Below, piece by piece: positions 44,870 through 56,872 of a stretch of 64,000 nucleotides of DNA (position 1 is the stretch's first letter; each line of letters starts with the position of its first letter). Source of the DNA: Undaria pinnatifida (Eukaryota > Sar > Phaeophyceae > Laminariales > Alariaceae); assembly GCA_012845835.1 (NCBI GenBank), contig JABAKD010000023.1, positions 17,910,751-17,974,750 on the forward strand, in the 5' to 3' direction. The position numbers were made by a program, and so were the translations under genes. A model generated the notes under the pieces. It saw only the letters and a list, made by a program, of their open reading frames with translations, was not told the origin of the DNA and searched no databases.

Positions 44870-45760
44870 AAATGACCCCCCCCCCCCCCCCCCCCCCCGC
44901 CGACCCCTCTTGTTCAAACGCCCTACTTGAAATAATAATCTACCATACATAGTAGTAGTAAACACTACCACCAGCCAGCTGATATCATCTCAGTATCCTT
45001 CTAGCCATCCATGCCGTAGCTCCAACTCATCTCCGCCCTCCTCCCCCCCCCCAATTTTTTGTTCCCCGCCCAGTTCGTTCAAACGCCCTACTTAAAATTG
45101 AAATCGGCCAGAGTACTAAACACTTCTAAGCAATTGATATTACGTCATTATCTTTCTAGCCATCTATGACGCAGCTTTCATTCATTCTCCCTGCTCCCCC
45201 TCTCCCCCTCCAACGCCCCCTCCTTCCCCACACCCCGCACGATCGCCTAGACCCAGCACCGCGCGTATAGCAAGCCCCTACATATGTAATTAATACGCGC
45301 GATCGAAGGATCACACACAATGTTGCGAAGATCAGTGTCGACCAAATCCTTGATCTCATAGCTGGAGTGTGTTTTGATATTATATGTCGACCTAAACCTC
45401 TTGAAACCCTTTCCGCCCCCCCCCCCCCCCCCCCCCGCCTTTTTTCATTTTTATTTTTTCCTCGCTCTCTCTTGCTTAAACGCCCCACCTAATATCGAGA
45501 TCCGTCACAGTAATAAACACTTCCACGCCCTGGATATCGCCTCATTATCGTTTCAGAGCCGTTCATGCCGCTGCTGCAATTCCCACCCCCCCCGCGCCCC
45601 CAATGCCCCCTCCTTCCCCACCAACCGCACCATAGGCTAGACCTAGCACCACGCGTATAGCAAACCCCTACATCTATGCGACCTAAAGCCCTCCCCCCCC
45701 CCGCCCCCCCCCGCCACATTCCCCCCCCCTCCCCCACAAGAAGGATTTTTAGTTTCCACG
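44870..45760. repeat. Poly(C)-containing repeat, about three degenerate copies
   Basis: Recurring order: a C run, CCTC/CTCT words, TTCAAACGCCCTACTT (or TTAAACGCCCCACCT), an ACTAAACACTTC-like segment, CATTATC, a C-rich stretch with AATGCCCCCTCCTTCCCC, and GCGTATAGCAA-CCCCTACAT. C runs include 23 bases at 44876-44898 and 21 bases at 45416-45436. All C runs are on the plus strand. Confidence 0.7.
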
Positions 45761-45939
45761 CACAAATTGACCTGACCCACCCGTCCCCTCCCCCCCTCCC
45801 GCCCCCCTTTTGATCAAAATCAGGCCCCCACGTCCTTAAAAACTCCGCCCTCCCCTCACCGGTTATTCGACTTACAGGATTCACTTGATAAACTGATGCA
45901 TTTCCTTCCACAGCTGTCAGATTTTGTCCCCCTCAGAAA

Positions 45940-47095
45940 CGGGTTTTAGAGTTTCCGCGCACAGACTGCCTAGCATCACCCTGTTGACCCTGATAGCTAC
46001 AATATAGTTGCAAGGGGAGTCGCCGACCTATATCCTTAATGAGGACACACCACCCGTAATACGCGCGATCGAAGTATCACACACAGCTTGCAAAGATGAG
46101 TTCCGACAAAATTTTCGATCTCACAGCTGAAGTGTATTTTAATATTTATAAAATATACGCTGCTTCGCATGTATCAAGTACTTCCACGTACCTGGTTAAC
46201 GATGGGAGCCTGGCCCAAAATAGGAGTGTTTCATTAACGCCCTTTACAATCACCCCCGGATTTGTCGAGACAAACGGCTTGAATTTAGTGTTGGATGATT
46301 TTTGCAGTATGAGACGTCGTGTGGCGTCACGGACTTCATCATCGGAGGTTGTTACCCATTGAATGGACTGATCTTTGCATTGAGTGAGGGGTGATGTGCG
46401 TGAGCGACCGGCAGTTTCCAGGCCACCCTCCAGGATCCTGAACCGGCGACGGGGAATCTGCCAACATTGGCAGGAAGGAATAACCTGCCAACACAGAAAA
46501 CGCCTGCAGAAAGCTACTCTGCAGAACCAGATTTCAGTTGATTGCACCGAGCTACGCGCTGTGATCGCGCCGCGTCTCTCAGGGAGAGAAGAGAAACCGC
46601 AAGCCGGGCCGCGCGCAGCGCAGACGCCAGACAACCGTCACCACAGCCGGCTCCTCAGCACCATGCTGGTGTGGCGGCTATGTACGCTTTGGTATGTCTA
46701 AATGCGGTTCTGCCAGCATACGACCACCAGACTCGTAGGCTATTCCTCCTTCCCATAAGAACGGGGCACACACAACGCTCTTGAGGAAAAATATGAACTT
46801 CGTAAATTGTATACTGAAGTTAGTTTCGGGGCACATCATTTTCAAGAAAATACGAAATTCAGCCTACAAAAAAAACGACTTGATTTCTTATCAGAGAGCC
46901 GGCGGCACAATACTCTTAAAGTAGTAGACTACAGGACGGAAGAATGGCAAGCTGATACTTCTAGGAAGACAATAAATCTGGGAGCTCACGTTAGTGCAGA
47001 TGGCATCCTCTCCCACATAAGAAACCCGCAGCCCCAGCCAGGATTCCAGTTTCTCGCTATCAAATAAGCACCTGATACTTGTACAAGTAGGTGTA
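45940..47095. repeat. Mosaic of dispersed repeat pieces
   Basis: Contains CGCACAGACTGCC...CATCACCCTGTTGACC (45958-45990; again at 51795-51828), a segment matching 45295-45382 (46061-46148), a CTGCCAA-CA-TTGGCAG hairpin (46456-46471), a segment found inverted at 51837-51945 (46480-46575), and CATCCTCTCCCACATAAGAA (near 47004) with a match near 51677. No intact protein; the 46096-46362 frame starts with ATG but is unrecognised. Confidence 0.6.
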
Positions 47096-47365
47096 GTGCT
47101 AATATATTATTCTAGGCACAATGCTGTTCAAACAGTAGTAGTAGAAATGAAATATTAATAGGAAAAAAAGAAAGAAAGCGGAACAATTCTGGCCGAGGAA
47201 GAATTTCTTACGCGAGAAAGGGTGAGTTCTACACACTATCTCCAGCACAGCGCATCTCAATTGCCTTCCTTTCCCGGTAAGGTACAAGTATCAGCCCTGC
47301 TTTCCTACATCCCTGTTTGCTTTTTTACATTCATGTCGTGCACCACTACAAGTAGTAGTAATTTA

Positions 47366-47719
47366 TCACGTAATATGTACAACGGCAAGCATCACCAACC
47401 AGCCGCAACACAGTGATTTTTCCATGCGTTTGATACAAATGTTGTCGGTGCTGTACAACGTCTCTTTTGCGTTGAACTCCTTGGTGTGTATCGAATGAAT
47501 GAGGTATATAGGTCTTTCGGTGACAATATTCGACTGGGAAACGACGCGGGTGGTTCCGCCAAAATAGACGACACGAACACCACAAATAATAGGATCCATG
47601 TAACTCCAATTCAACGAAATGATTGGCGATGCTTTTGAAAAATCTTCCTTCTTCCAAGTATAGACATTTTTGTGTGGTTTATGTCTTGGCACTGAACCGT
47701 TCTTGCCGCCCGGCAACAT
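47366..47719 (-). CDS. Unidentified ORF, up to 117 codons
   Basis: Open minus-strand frame with globular-like composition (SLNWSYMDPIICGVRVVYFGG, shown here only in part: NWSYMDPIICGVRVVYF; then ERPIYLIHSIH and DNICIKRMEK). The first codon given by the open frame is not an ATG. No domain recognised and no neighbouring frame of the same style. It may be a gene or TE fragment. Confidence 0.25.
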   Translation of the reverse strand: MLPGGKNGSVPRHKPHKNVYTWKKEDFSKASPIISLNWSYMDPIICGVRVVYFGGTTRVVSQSNIVTERPIYLIHSIHTKEFNAKETLYSTDNICIKRMEKSLCCGWLVMLAVVHIT

Positions 47720-47920
47720 CCAGCACCCCCATCATGCCCGGCGAAGGAGGAGAAATATCAGGGGGGTGGGGAATAGCTACGCGTAGGTACCAGATAACTC
47801 CCGCCCCCCTTCTTCTTTCCCTCTCCCCAGAGATGGAAAAAAAAGGAAAACATGGGAAAGGAAAAACAAAACAAAAAGGGCTCACAATTTTGTCGACAAC
47901 GGTGGTAGTACCGCTGTTGA

Positions 47921-47937
47921 CCCCCCCCCCCCCCCCC
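47921..47937. repeat. Poly(C) run, 17 bases
   Basis: A homopolymer run on the plus strand in a stretch (47720-48050) of CCCTCCCC and A-rich words, resembling the poly(C) family at 44870-45760. Confidence 0.85.
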
Positions 47938-48153
47938 GAGATGGAGCAGACAATCAAACCCAGGGCCACACAAAACGAAACGGCCGGCTCGCAAGCGAAG
48001 CAAAAACAAAATAAGCTCGTACGGTCTTTACTCTTTGTGAATTAACGAGAGGCAAATTCGACCCGACACTGCAGACGCTAACCTACGAAACCAAGATGGG
48101 CCGTAGTGCACTTTTCACATTCACAACATGACCACCACCGCTTCCCGTCTGAT

Positions 48154-48703
48154 CTAGTTTTTTGCCCAGTTCTGTAGGCCTCGGGCCGGTGCTTTTCTGG
48201 TGGCACATTGCATTGGGGCCGCCCCTCCCTCCCACGCGGGGCTGGGTGAGCCTCCTGGTACGCGCCTCCTTGTCGAATGTGGCCGCGGTGAAAGAAAATC
48301 TGAGGGCCCCCGAGTGGGCCCTTCTTGGGCGTCGGTTGGCGGCGCCAAACTACCCAGCCTCATCTCCGCCACCGCTAAAATCCAACATCTCTGCAGCTGA
48401 CGCCGACACGCCTGCACCTGTCGCTGCGCCCCCCCTTTCACTGCCGCCACGAACGCCAGCAATGCCTACCCCATACCAACTCCGCGAAACAGCAGGGGAA
48501 ACAGCGCTACCGACAACATCCGCAATCATCGCGCCCCCGTCAGCTTCCTGCAACCTAGCATGCAATGCAGCATGCCGTTGACTAATAGAGATCATCATAC
48601 TCTTAACGTTGGCGTGCCTTTTGATTTCATCATAGTGATTCTGAGGTTGTTGAAGGTCGACAAGATCAACCGGCCCCTTACCCCGAGCATCAGGTCCCCA
48701 CAA
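48154..48703 (-). other. Weak ORF pair, unidentified
   Basis: Two adjacent minus-strand frames, 48350-48703 and 48154-48462. The first includes VKSMMISISQRHAALHARLQ, then Gly/Ala-rich sequence; the second is Pro/Arg/Gly-rich. They overlap as if one frame had shifted. There is no ATG at the start and no known domain, and high GC can keep frames open by chance. Confidence 0.2.
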
Positions 48704-49634
48704 TCTCTGAGAAAGGTCGCTTTTTCACCAGTGTCTGTCACGTCAAGAGCAGAGACCCACCCAGGTAACATCGGGCTATCCGGTGATCAGCTGGCCGTGT
48801 CGTCTTAGATAATCTCAAACTCAAACTGTTCGTAGCATGCTCCAATCTACTTCGGCAGTCCGAGTTTCTTCGCAGCCATCCCAACATTGCAGCGACAATT
48901 TAACTCCAGCAGAGTCGAGTGGGCCAGCGCATGAGAAGCTCAACAGTAGCCTGCGGAGGTAACGATGAAAACCCATTACAAAAGGGCAAACAGTTACAGC
49001 AGGCGGGAACCGTATTGAACAGGTGTATGTCATGTCGATCATAACACGAATTACCTGGTCGACCACCAAGCCGAGGAAAAAAGTGAACATGTTACAAACA
49101 CTGCAACAAACGAAACCGTGCAGTATACTTGACGGCAAATACTATGAGCATAGGAATATGCCGTGAGGCCAATGTTATGGGTGGAAATGGTTGCTGTACC
49201 TGCTAGTGATAGGAAAGTCACGAGAAACACACACACCAAGCCCCTGTACTGCTGTTACCTCTGACAGAGCGACAAGTGGTGATCCACGCTTTACTTTTCC
49301 CTGTTGCGCAGTACAGCGACACGCCGTCAGGCTTTCTTAGACAGCAAGCTTCGATGTGCTTGCGGAGCAGCTTCACGACCTCCAGTGTTTTCGGGCGCAG
49401 GAGAGCTTATCCCGATTTCGCATCGATCACGTCGCAGAACCGATCAATCACTAAATCAAAGCGCGTCAACAATCGTGTCCGCTCGGGCGCTAACCGCCGA
49501 CAATTCCGCAAGAAACACGTCCAGTTCATCTCTATATACTCTCCGACCTATTCCGATGCCATTTTTTGCGCTTAAAGAGCAATTTCTACCTGCAGTCGGA
49601 AGCGAGATCGGCAGGAGCGTAATGATCACGAAAC

Positions 49635-50090
49635 ATGACCCAGTACAGGCATTGTTTTCGACGACAGCTAAAGTCTCTCCATATCGCTGAATTGAACAAC
49701 GACACAAGTGACGTGAAAACCACTTGCGTCCCTGATGTCTTCCAGATTAACGATATAGCAAGCATCTCTCAACCAAGCCATGGAGGGCTTGAAAGCGCCG
49801 AGAATCTTCTTCACCAGGCGCGAGATACTCGGAAGCGCGTGGAAGATATCCAGGCGACCCTTGAGCATGTTTGGGCCACCCCCCCTGATACAGTTGGCAA
49901 CAATCAACATGAATTCAGAACACTCGAACAGAAAAAAATCGAACACAAAGATCACATTGACGCCGAGCAGATTTCAGAAACAAACGAAACATATTTGCCA
50001 CCTCTACAGCACTCACGTCGTCCCGGTCGACATTGCCACCAATCTCGTCTCCGGCTCTTAGGTCGCAAGCGCGGTCGTGACCAACATTAA
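49635..50090 (+). CDS. Hypothetical protein, 151 aa
   Basis: Uninterrupted frame from ATG at 49635. Charged, with probable helical or coiled-coil segments (ENLLHQARDTRKRVEDIQAT; EQKKIEHKDHIDAEQI) and a basic C-terminus. No recognised domain, signal peptide or membrane segment. It is one of the better non-TE candidates, but no supporting promoter or splice signals can be shown, and antisense frames are open over part of it. Confidence 0.3.
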   Translation: MTQYRHCFRRQLKSLHIAELNNDTSDVKTTCVPDVFQINDIASISQPSHGGLESAENLLHQARDTRKRVEDIQATLEHVWATPPDTVGNNQHEFRTLEQKKIEHKDHIDAEQISETNETYLPPLQHSRRPGRHCHQSRLRLLGRKRGRDQH

Positions 50091-50244
50091 AGTCATTCCC
50101 GTCGCCACCGTCCTCTTTGCCCTCGTCCGAGTCCGCATCGTCAAAAAAGAAAAACACCAACGAAAACGTTTGGTTTGTTTGGCGAATAATACAAACGTAA
50201 GCAAGAAAATAAGGAACGCCAATGCCGGCAGGGCGTCAGACAAC

Positions 50245-51364
50245 TCAGCTCAATTTTTTCCTAGGACAGGGTAAGGCCTTACCTAGCGAGCCCACCACGT
50301 GGCAAGGTGCTTCGGTGGCGAAGAAGTCGGGGTCATCGTTGTAAGCGGCACTTGCATTCGGGTTCGGCGACGGTGCTGGTGTCGCAGGGGGGGCTGTCCA
50401 ATCGGCCGCAAGGCGAACATGGGTAGCGTCCCACAGAACAAGCCTGTCACTGCCGCCGCAGAGTTCCTTCATCGTCACACGACCTACACCAGCGGAGAAT
50501 GGTGCCTCCTTGTGTGCTGTGTACGCAGCAGGCTTCACCGCATCGCTCACGTTGACTACGACGCCCTTCTGGCCGCCGGATTGACGTGATTGAGGGCGCC
50601 ACCGAGCAAAGATCCAGAGGTAGTCTCATGGCCCTGTACGTTCCCAACACTAACGCAACTGGCATGGTTGTTGCTGTGGAGTCGCACTTAGAGTTCCGTC
50701 GTAAAATAGACCAGGTTTGGGGGGTGATACCAGGTTTAGTCGCTTGTGATGCGGACGTGCCGTGCATGTCGTTGGTTAAGATGATGCAAGAAAAAAGGTC
50801 TCGATGAATGTGGTACAAACCATCCCAATGCCACCTGTGTTCCCGGCGGCAAAATGGTCGGAACCGGGCTGCGTATGGGATCCTTCAACATGTCGATCTC
50901 CACGTAAACGAGAACGGACGCGCAAGCATCCAGGCAGGCATACCCTACCCGTGATGGCACCGTAAGGATTCAAAATGCAGCCATCATTAACATTCCACCT
51001 ACAAGCGGATTCAAAAGCATGGCGCCAGCAATTAAGCTGGCAACAAGAAATGTTCCATAACCCACAACGAGCGTGAATAGGACACGCGCATAGCTAACTA
51101 GAGTAGTATCACCAGTTGGGCGTGGAGGGGAGAACTCCGGCAAGACAAGCGGAAGGTCGGGTCTGTGGGCAACCCTTCCCCAAGCAAACTAGACATTATA
51201 CCCGCCAGCGAAAAAGATGGCGTCGGCACCCAACAAACGTTTGCGTGAGTCAGCGGGTCCACAGTTTTTGCGCCTTTGACCTCATCCAAATACGTCGCGT
51301 CTGACTTGGAGCTAGCGCCAAGTCTACCATGATGTCCTGGTACCAAGTCACGCTGATTTTTCAT
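50245..51364 (-). other. Possible minus-strand gene remnant with a hydrophobic segment
   Basis: Three protein-like pieces lie in order on the minus strand. 51098-51364 starts at ATG (51362-51364; MKNQRDLVPGHHGRLG). A piece near 50985-51120 has a strongly hydrophobic stretch (VLFTLVVGYGTFLVASLIAG, then MLLNPLVGGMLMMAAF) like one or two membrane spans. 50245-50550 has VTMKELCGGSDRLVLWDATH. They are in different frames, so this may be exons of one gene, a decayed gene, or chance. No family recognised. Confidence 0.25.
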
Positions 51365-51599
51365 CTTGTGAAACGCAAGCGAGAATATTCGAATTTAATA
51401 CGCCTTGTGCCAGCTGCGCACTGCCGAACCAAGAAAACACGACTGCCACAATTGTACTATTAATAGGTGCCAGATATCATGTACCAGTCATCATATGCTT
51501 AGAGCTATAGACTACATCACGTGTACGAGTGTACAAGCTGCGACAGCGAACAAGCTTCAGCAGAAGCAGTAGCTTTAAAATAGATATGGTGATTAGCCA

Positions 51600-51950
51600 C
51601 GCTGTTATTTTTCCACGAAAAAAAGAAACTCGTGATACGTTATACTGAAGTTAACGTACGATAAGGTAGAGTGCACCCTCTCCCAAATAGGAAAGCCAGC
51701 CTAGGTATCTATTTTCAAGCACCTTGAATCTTTTAGGTGTCCTGTACTCTGGTATCTGGCACGCGTTTTATCAGACGTCAAGTACAATATTTACAGTTTC
51801 CGCGCACAGACTGCCTAACATCACCCTGTTGACCCAGCGCGATCACAGCGCGTCCCCCTGTCGCCCTGGTGCAATCAATTGAAATCTGGTTCTGTAGAGT
51901 AGGTTGTGCAGGCGTTTTCGTGTTGGCAGGCTATTACAGCTTTTTTCGTA
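51600..51950. repeat. Dispersed repeat pieces shared with 45.9-47.1 kb
   Basis: Segments near 51645-51725 match 46804-47085 in part; 51786-51828 matches 45949-45990 in the same direction; 51837-51945 matches 46480-46575 inverted. This is therefore a short, rearranged relative of the 46-kb mosaic. Confidence 0.6.
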
Positions 51951-53264
51951 AGGGTGTAGGTCTAGGGCCGTACCCAATAAGCTAGCATATCTTTTAGCTT
52001 ATATTGGCTTTTTGAGCTTATGGAAAAGCTTATATCCGCCCGAGCATAGCCAACATGCCAAATAGCTTATGTGAGAGCATAACAAGGGAAATCGAGCATA
52101 ATAAAAGGTGGTTATGCCCGCCCCCATTACAGATGTATTGTTGTTGTTGTTGTTCTCACATTAACTCGCATAATCAAGTCCGTGGTCACAGGACAGGCTC
52201 CAGTCACTCTGGAGCTGAGGAATACCCCAGGGAAAAACACACACAACCCAAGGTGGTACACGCATATATCACAGCTGACGCAATTCATGCCTCCACCAGA
52301 AACATCTAAAAGTGAAATCGGGAGTCAGTCTATGTTTGTTGATCCCTACGAATCGTAGAGGGCTCACCCGTTGAGCTGACAATAGTGGGGTAGTGGAGTC
52401 ACCGGTATGAAGACAAGTATAAGACGTACAAGTATAAATTAAGTTGCTCCTAGCCAAGGCGCAGCGTGGAGTGCGCTCGCCAGGAAGAAAGGCGGATAAA
52501 TAGGCGGAGTATTTCCACCATCCCGATATCCCGCTATCATGTGGCCAACTCATCACTGGAAACCCCTTCAATACTCAACCGTCATCATATCCGCATCATA
52601 TCCAAGCATACAATCAACAGCCTCCCTGCTTCGTAAATGATACGGTATGATGCTATATTGTCATATCATCAGGGTAAAACGATTCAATGAAAATTACGGT
52701 CAATCAATATCCTCCCAGTACCTCCGTGACAAGAAAGAAAGATTGCAACACCATAGTCCTTAAAAAGCACTCCATAAATCTAGAGATACAATTCAGGGAC
52801 AGTATTCAACATCAATCTTCACGAACCTAAGATCTAAGTCGTAAAATCCTAAGTCCAAATACAAAAACTCAAATCCGAAATTCATAGACCGAAAACTTAA
52901 ATCCGAAAACTCAAACATCGGCCTTATAATCGGCATTCAGCCTTCCTTATATAACGGTTGTCAGCTCCATAGAACAGGGGTGCCAACAAGTGTGATTGGA
53001 CAGCAGTCTCAAAACTCACTCTCGAATGAGACAACGCCTCCCGGCTGGGTACGCACTAAAAATCCATTGAAATTCCAAACGCTCAAATCCCGAGAAAGAT
53101 TATGCCATACTAGACAACGCAATCGTGAAAACAGTAATATTTCAAAAATAAAGAAATAGTTACTTGCCTCCCTAACTACCATGCATTCTTTAAAAGTACG
53201 AAAATCCAGCTAATACATGCAGAATAATCCGTCAAGAAACATGTCAAATCAGCTCGCAAAAAAG
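51951..53264. other. AT-rich intergenic sequence with simple repeats
   Basis: No gene supported. It contains repeated AGCTTAT words (51980-52075), a TTG microsatellite (52137-52154) and a low-complexity stretch with AAATCCGAAAACTCAAA-like phrases (52850-52915). Confidence 0.5.
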
Positions 53265-53330
53265 TTAGTCGCCCTCGGGTTTAGACGTATCGAACTCGTC
53301 GAGTTTGAGACCTTTTTTCAACTTAACGAG
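53265..53330 (-). pseudogene. Small Copia fragment
   Basis: The minus strand reads KKGLKLDEFDTSKPEGD, matching the segment KGLILEEFDATEPEGDW of the larger fragment (near 54290-54350). It is a second, shorter and more diverged piece of the same Copia family about 1 kb away. Confidence 0.6.
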
Positions 53331-53628
53331 CCATAATCCTCTCAAGTGGTCAAGCGAATGCTTTCCCGCACAAGCAGTAACAGATGGGTGTGACCCCTCC
53401 TTGCAGGATGAAAACTAAACGGTTTGGCTCAGCTGGGTCTCATTAAGGGGTTTGTTGAGAAAACCATAGACTGATTACGAGGGGATGACCTCGGGTAGTT
53501 TACCAAAAATCGTCGCCGTCCCCAAATCCCCCAAAAAATATAAACTGAACGATTTGGCTCAGCTATCATAATTAAACAGTAGAAAAAACAAACCTAGCGT
53601 ACTAAATCATGACATATTCCACCGTTCT

Positions 53629-54790
53629 CCCAAAATCAAATGTTCATCACAAAATCCCGGTGAAAACGAAAAACTGGACAGGCAAGTGCCTTCGTCAGGA
53701 AGTCTGCGTGTTGCTGCTCAGACTCTACGGCGACAATGTCAAACTCTCCCTTACAAGCTCTCGGAGGAAGTGGTGCCTAATGTCGATGTGTTTCGAATTC
53801 GACGCGCACACCGGGTTATGAGCCAGGTGCCTTGCCCCCTTGCTGTCCTCAAAAACCGTGATGCATGCAGTACCAAGGCCAGGCAAAATAAAACTCCACA
53901 CGTACCGCAAGAAAATCACCTCCTTGATGGTGTCTGCTAGTGCTACGTACTCATCTTCTGTGGTGGAAAGCGTCACGCACTTTTGAGTCCTCGAAAACCA
54001 GCACACGCATGCTCCTGCGCACATGACAGCCCCACCGGAAACCGACCTCTTATCAGTGGCATTGCTGACGTAGTCTGCATCCGCATGCGCAACCAGCTCC
54101 AGTCCATTGCCTCTCTGAAAAGTAATGATAAAATCGCTCGTGAAAAAAACATACTCTAAAATGCCAACCGCTGTCTTCCAGTGTATCGCTCTGGGCGAGT
54201 TGGTGTACCTGGCTACCGCTCTCACTGCGTTCGCAATATCCGGACGTGTCTGATTGGCAAGCCACATTAAGCACCCTACCAGTTCACGGAAAGGCCAGTC
54301 ACCCTCAGGTTCAGTCGCATCGAACTCTTCGAGTATAAGGCCCTTTTCTAACGTGTTTCTTCTGCCCGAGCTAACGCCGAACTTCAAAGCTGTGTTTTCA
54401 GCGAAAGCTTGCTAAGAGATCGTTCAAGTGCCAGCATCCCAATCTCTAGAATACCGGCAGCCAGCATACCACCTTAGCTCGCCAAGGTTGTTAATCGGCA
54501 CTAGGCGGTTCAAGTCTTCGCAGAACTGATCGCATCTAGCCTTCCGTCCTACTGCGAAGATATCGTCCACATAAACTACTGTTACTATGGAGACAGTTCC
54601 AGACTCGACCAAGCGCAAGACACACGCGTCTGCTAGACTCTGCTCAAAACCAAGACTCTTCATGTGCGATAGCAAGTGGTTGTGCCACGATCTCGACGAT
54701 TGTTTCAAGCCGGTATAGCACGACTTCAACTGCGTGTTTATTTCTGTTTCAGAGTGCCGATAGATCAGAGCGCAAACGCCTCGCTACACG
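53629..54790 (-). mobile_element. Copia-family fragment 2 (RT C-terminal half and RNase H)
   Basis: Two open frames. 54424-54729 has GLKQSSRSWHNHLL and the RT active site VVYVDDIFAVG. 53725-54387 has FRELVGCLMWLANQTRPDIA, RNase H acidic residues in AHADADYVSN and TTEDEYVALAD, and SNSKHIDIRHHFLREL. A further frame gives the end of the polyprotein (VESEQQHADFLTKAL, then stop near 53629). An indel separates the last two pieces near 53750. No LTR, Gag, protease or integrase is found here. It differs clearly from the nested Copia at 7574-14476. Confidence 0.88.
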
Positions 54791-55692
54791 TGACGAGGTT
54801 GTTATATCGAGGGTCAAGTTATTCCGCACGTTCCTTCCCGGAAGATCGACACGTAGTATCACAGTGCTGCAAGAGTGTTAGTCCATGCTGCTACTTGATA
54901 AGCTACCGCCATAAACAAAAAACGATCCTTGAAAATGTTTGGCAACCTAGATTAAAACGCGTACCTGGTACATAGGATACGGTATCAGGTACGAACTCCA
55001 TAACAAACGCAGGAATATTGACTATCTTCGTCTGTACTCAAAATGTTCGTATACTACGTACATAAAATGTTTGAGCACCTAACTGTGGCCTCATAATCTA
55101 CCCCATTCCCCCTGCTCAATACTTTTGTGGTCCGGCATACAGCGGATACCGCTTATCATAACACTCTGCACACGCGCACGATAAGGGCGGGGGAAGTTGA
55201 GGGGGTGATCAAACCAAAGGAGGCTTAAACATAATCAAAATCCTATCATCAATCATTGTCAAGCAAAGCATGTCAGATTACAATATCATATTTATGATAC
55301 AGTGCGAGGCATAACCGGGACAAGATCAGGGTGGAATCTTCAGTCTAACGAAAAAAACGCATCCCGATATTTCCACCACATATTGCATCATAAAACGTGA
55401 GTAACAGTATATTTCCTCACTACCGGTTTCTTCATTTCGTGTACCGCACTATGCTAGATCGCTGGTGAGGTTGACAACCAGCTATTCTGGAAGTAACCCG
55501 CATTGTGTAAGACAAAACAAATACCACGTATGTTGTCATCGCCTCTCGTGCGTACCCGAAATATAATACTACTGGTACTAACAATACCCATCATCATCTC
55601 CCGGGCGTACCTTGAATATAGTACTACTGGTGCTAACGATACCCCTACAGCCATCAGCCGTCACCAATTTATCTGTAAAACCGGATGACGTA
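54791..55692. other. Unassigned left flank of Gypsy copy 3
   Basis: No gene supported. At 55560-55640 the phrase ATACTACTGGTACTAAC recurs with small changes. The last bases before the LTR are TGACGTA. Confidence 0.4.
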
Positions 55693-56016
55693 TGTTAAAT
55701 TAAAGGAGGGGGACACAGAGTGCCCCCTGCAGGTCTGCCAATTGAGCAGGTCCTCGGAGAGTACTCACTTTCGTTCCTTCGTAGAGATGTAGCTTTATTC
55801 GTTTCAACCAGAGCCCGGGATAGCTTCTGAGATCGGAGGCACGTGCCTCCGATCTAATTTCTAACTTTCCCGAATATAAAACGCCAACCTTATCATAGTG
55901 CCTCCGATCTAATTTCTAACTTTCCCGAATATAAAACGCCAACCTTATCATACGAAACCCATCCAAATGGTCTCAAATTCGGATACCTACAGGCCTTTCG
56001 AGGCCGTATCTTAACA
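55693..56016 (-). repeat. Gypsy 3' LTR, copy 3, with internal 55-bp duplication
   Basis: 324 bp, TGTTAA...TTAACA, equal to the 269-bp LTR plus a 55-bp tandem duplication (55843-55897 and 55898-55952). It contains a fully self-complementary 24-bp segment (55831-55854) beginning GATCGGAGGC, and AATAAA on the minus strand. Confidence 0.93.
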
Positions 56017-56872
56017 CTAGCCTACCCTGATGAGTCGCATATGCAGAAATATGGGAGATTCGGGGAAACTCCGGTTATACGAACTAGACCATGAGTCGAA
56101 GATGCGGCTCCTCAAAACCCACTCCCACACCTCTAACCGTCTGGCTATGGAGCCAGGAACACGCGAAGAAAAGCAGTAGAAAGGAAAGCAGACCCTACAG
56201 CAAGGCAATAGTCACCCATCAAAACCTGCCGCATGCCGCCGGTGTGGCGGGGGGGGCAGAAAAGGCTCTAGGACCTGCCGCATGCCGCCGGTGTGGCGGG
56301 GGGGGCAAGAAAGGCTCTACGGTAAACCAACCACAGAAAAGGTACTATGGCGAGGCGAGCCCTCGTCGATATGGAGGGGAACACAGGCGCTAACACAAGG
56401 GAGAAGTCATGCGAAAAACCTCCCGCGGGCCATCGGCAAGGCGAGGGGTTAGACGAGGAAACGAGGAATACCCGGGATGAAAGGTGTCAACACCTACAGC
56501 CCCGCTACGGGAGGAAGTGTTTAGACGAAAAAAACAAAGCAGAACAAATACAACACACAAAACATAAAAGAAGACACACAGACCCGTACACTGGTCGCCC
56601 CCCGGCTCTGGGTTGAGGGGGGCGTCGGCAGGGCGAAAATGAACAATGACGAACAGGCGACAGCCCTGCGCCTCAGATAGCGGCGTTTTACCCAAACCCT
56701 GAGCCGGAACTGAGCAGGGGGTTCGGCAGGACAGAAAGAAAATCAACGGAAGCACCACCCCAAAATCCGACGAAGACTCTCAGGACACCACGAACAACCC
56801 AAAGACAAAGACGCAAAACTCATAACTCCAAATAAAAGAAGAACTATCGAGGAGCGGTGGTGGCTTGGAAAG
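56017..56872 (-). other. Gypsy 3' untranslated region, copy 3
   Basis: Matches 22502-23358 along its length. It has a 49-bp tandem duplication starting CCTGCCGCATG at 56225 and 56274. No sense coding frame is conserved. Confidence 0.65.
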
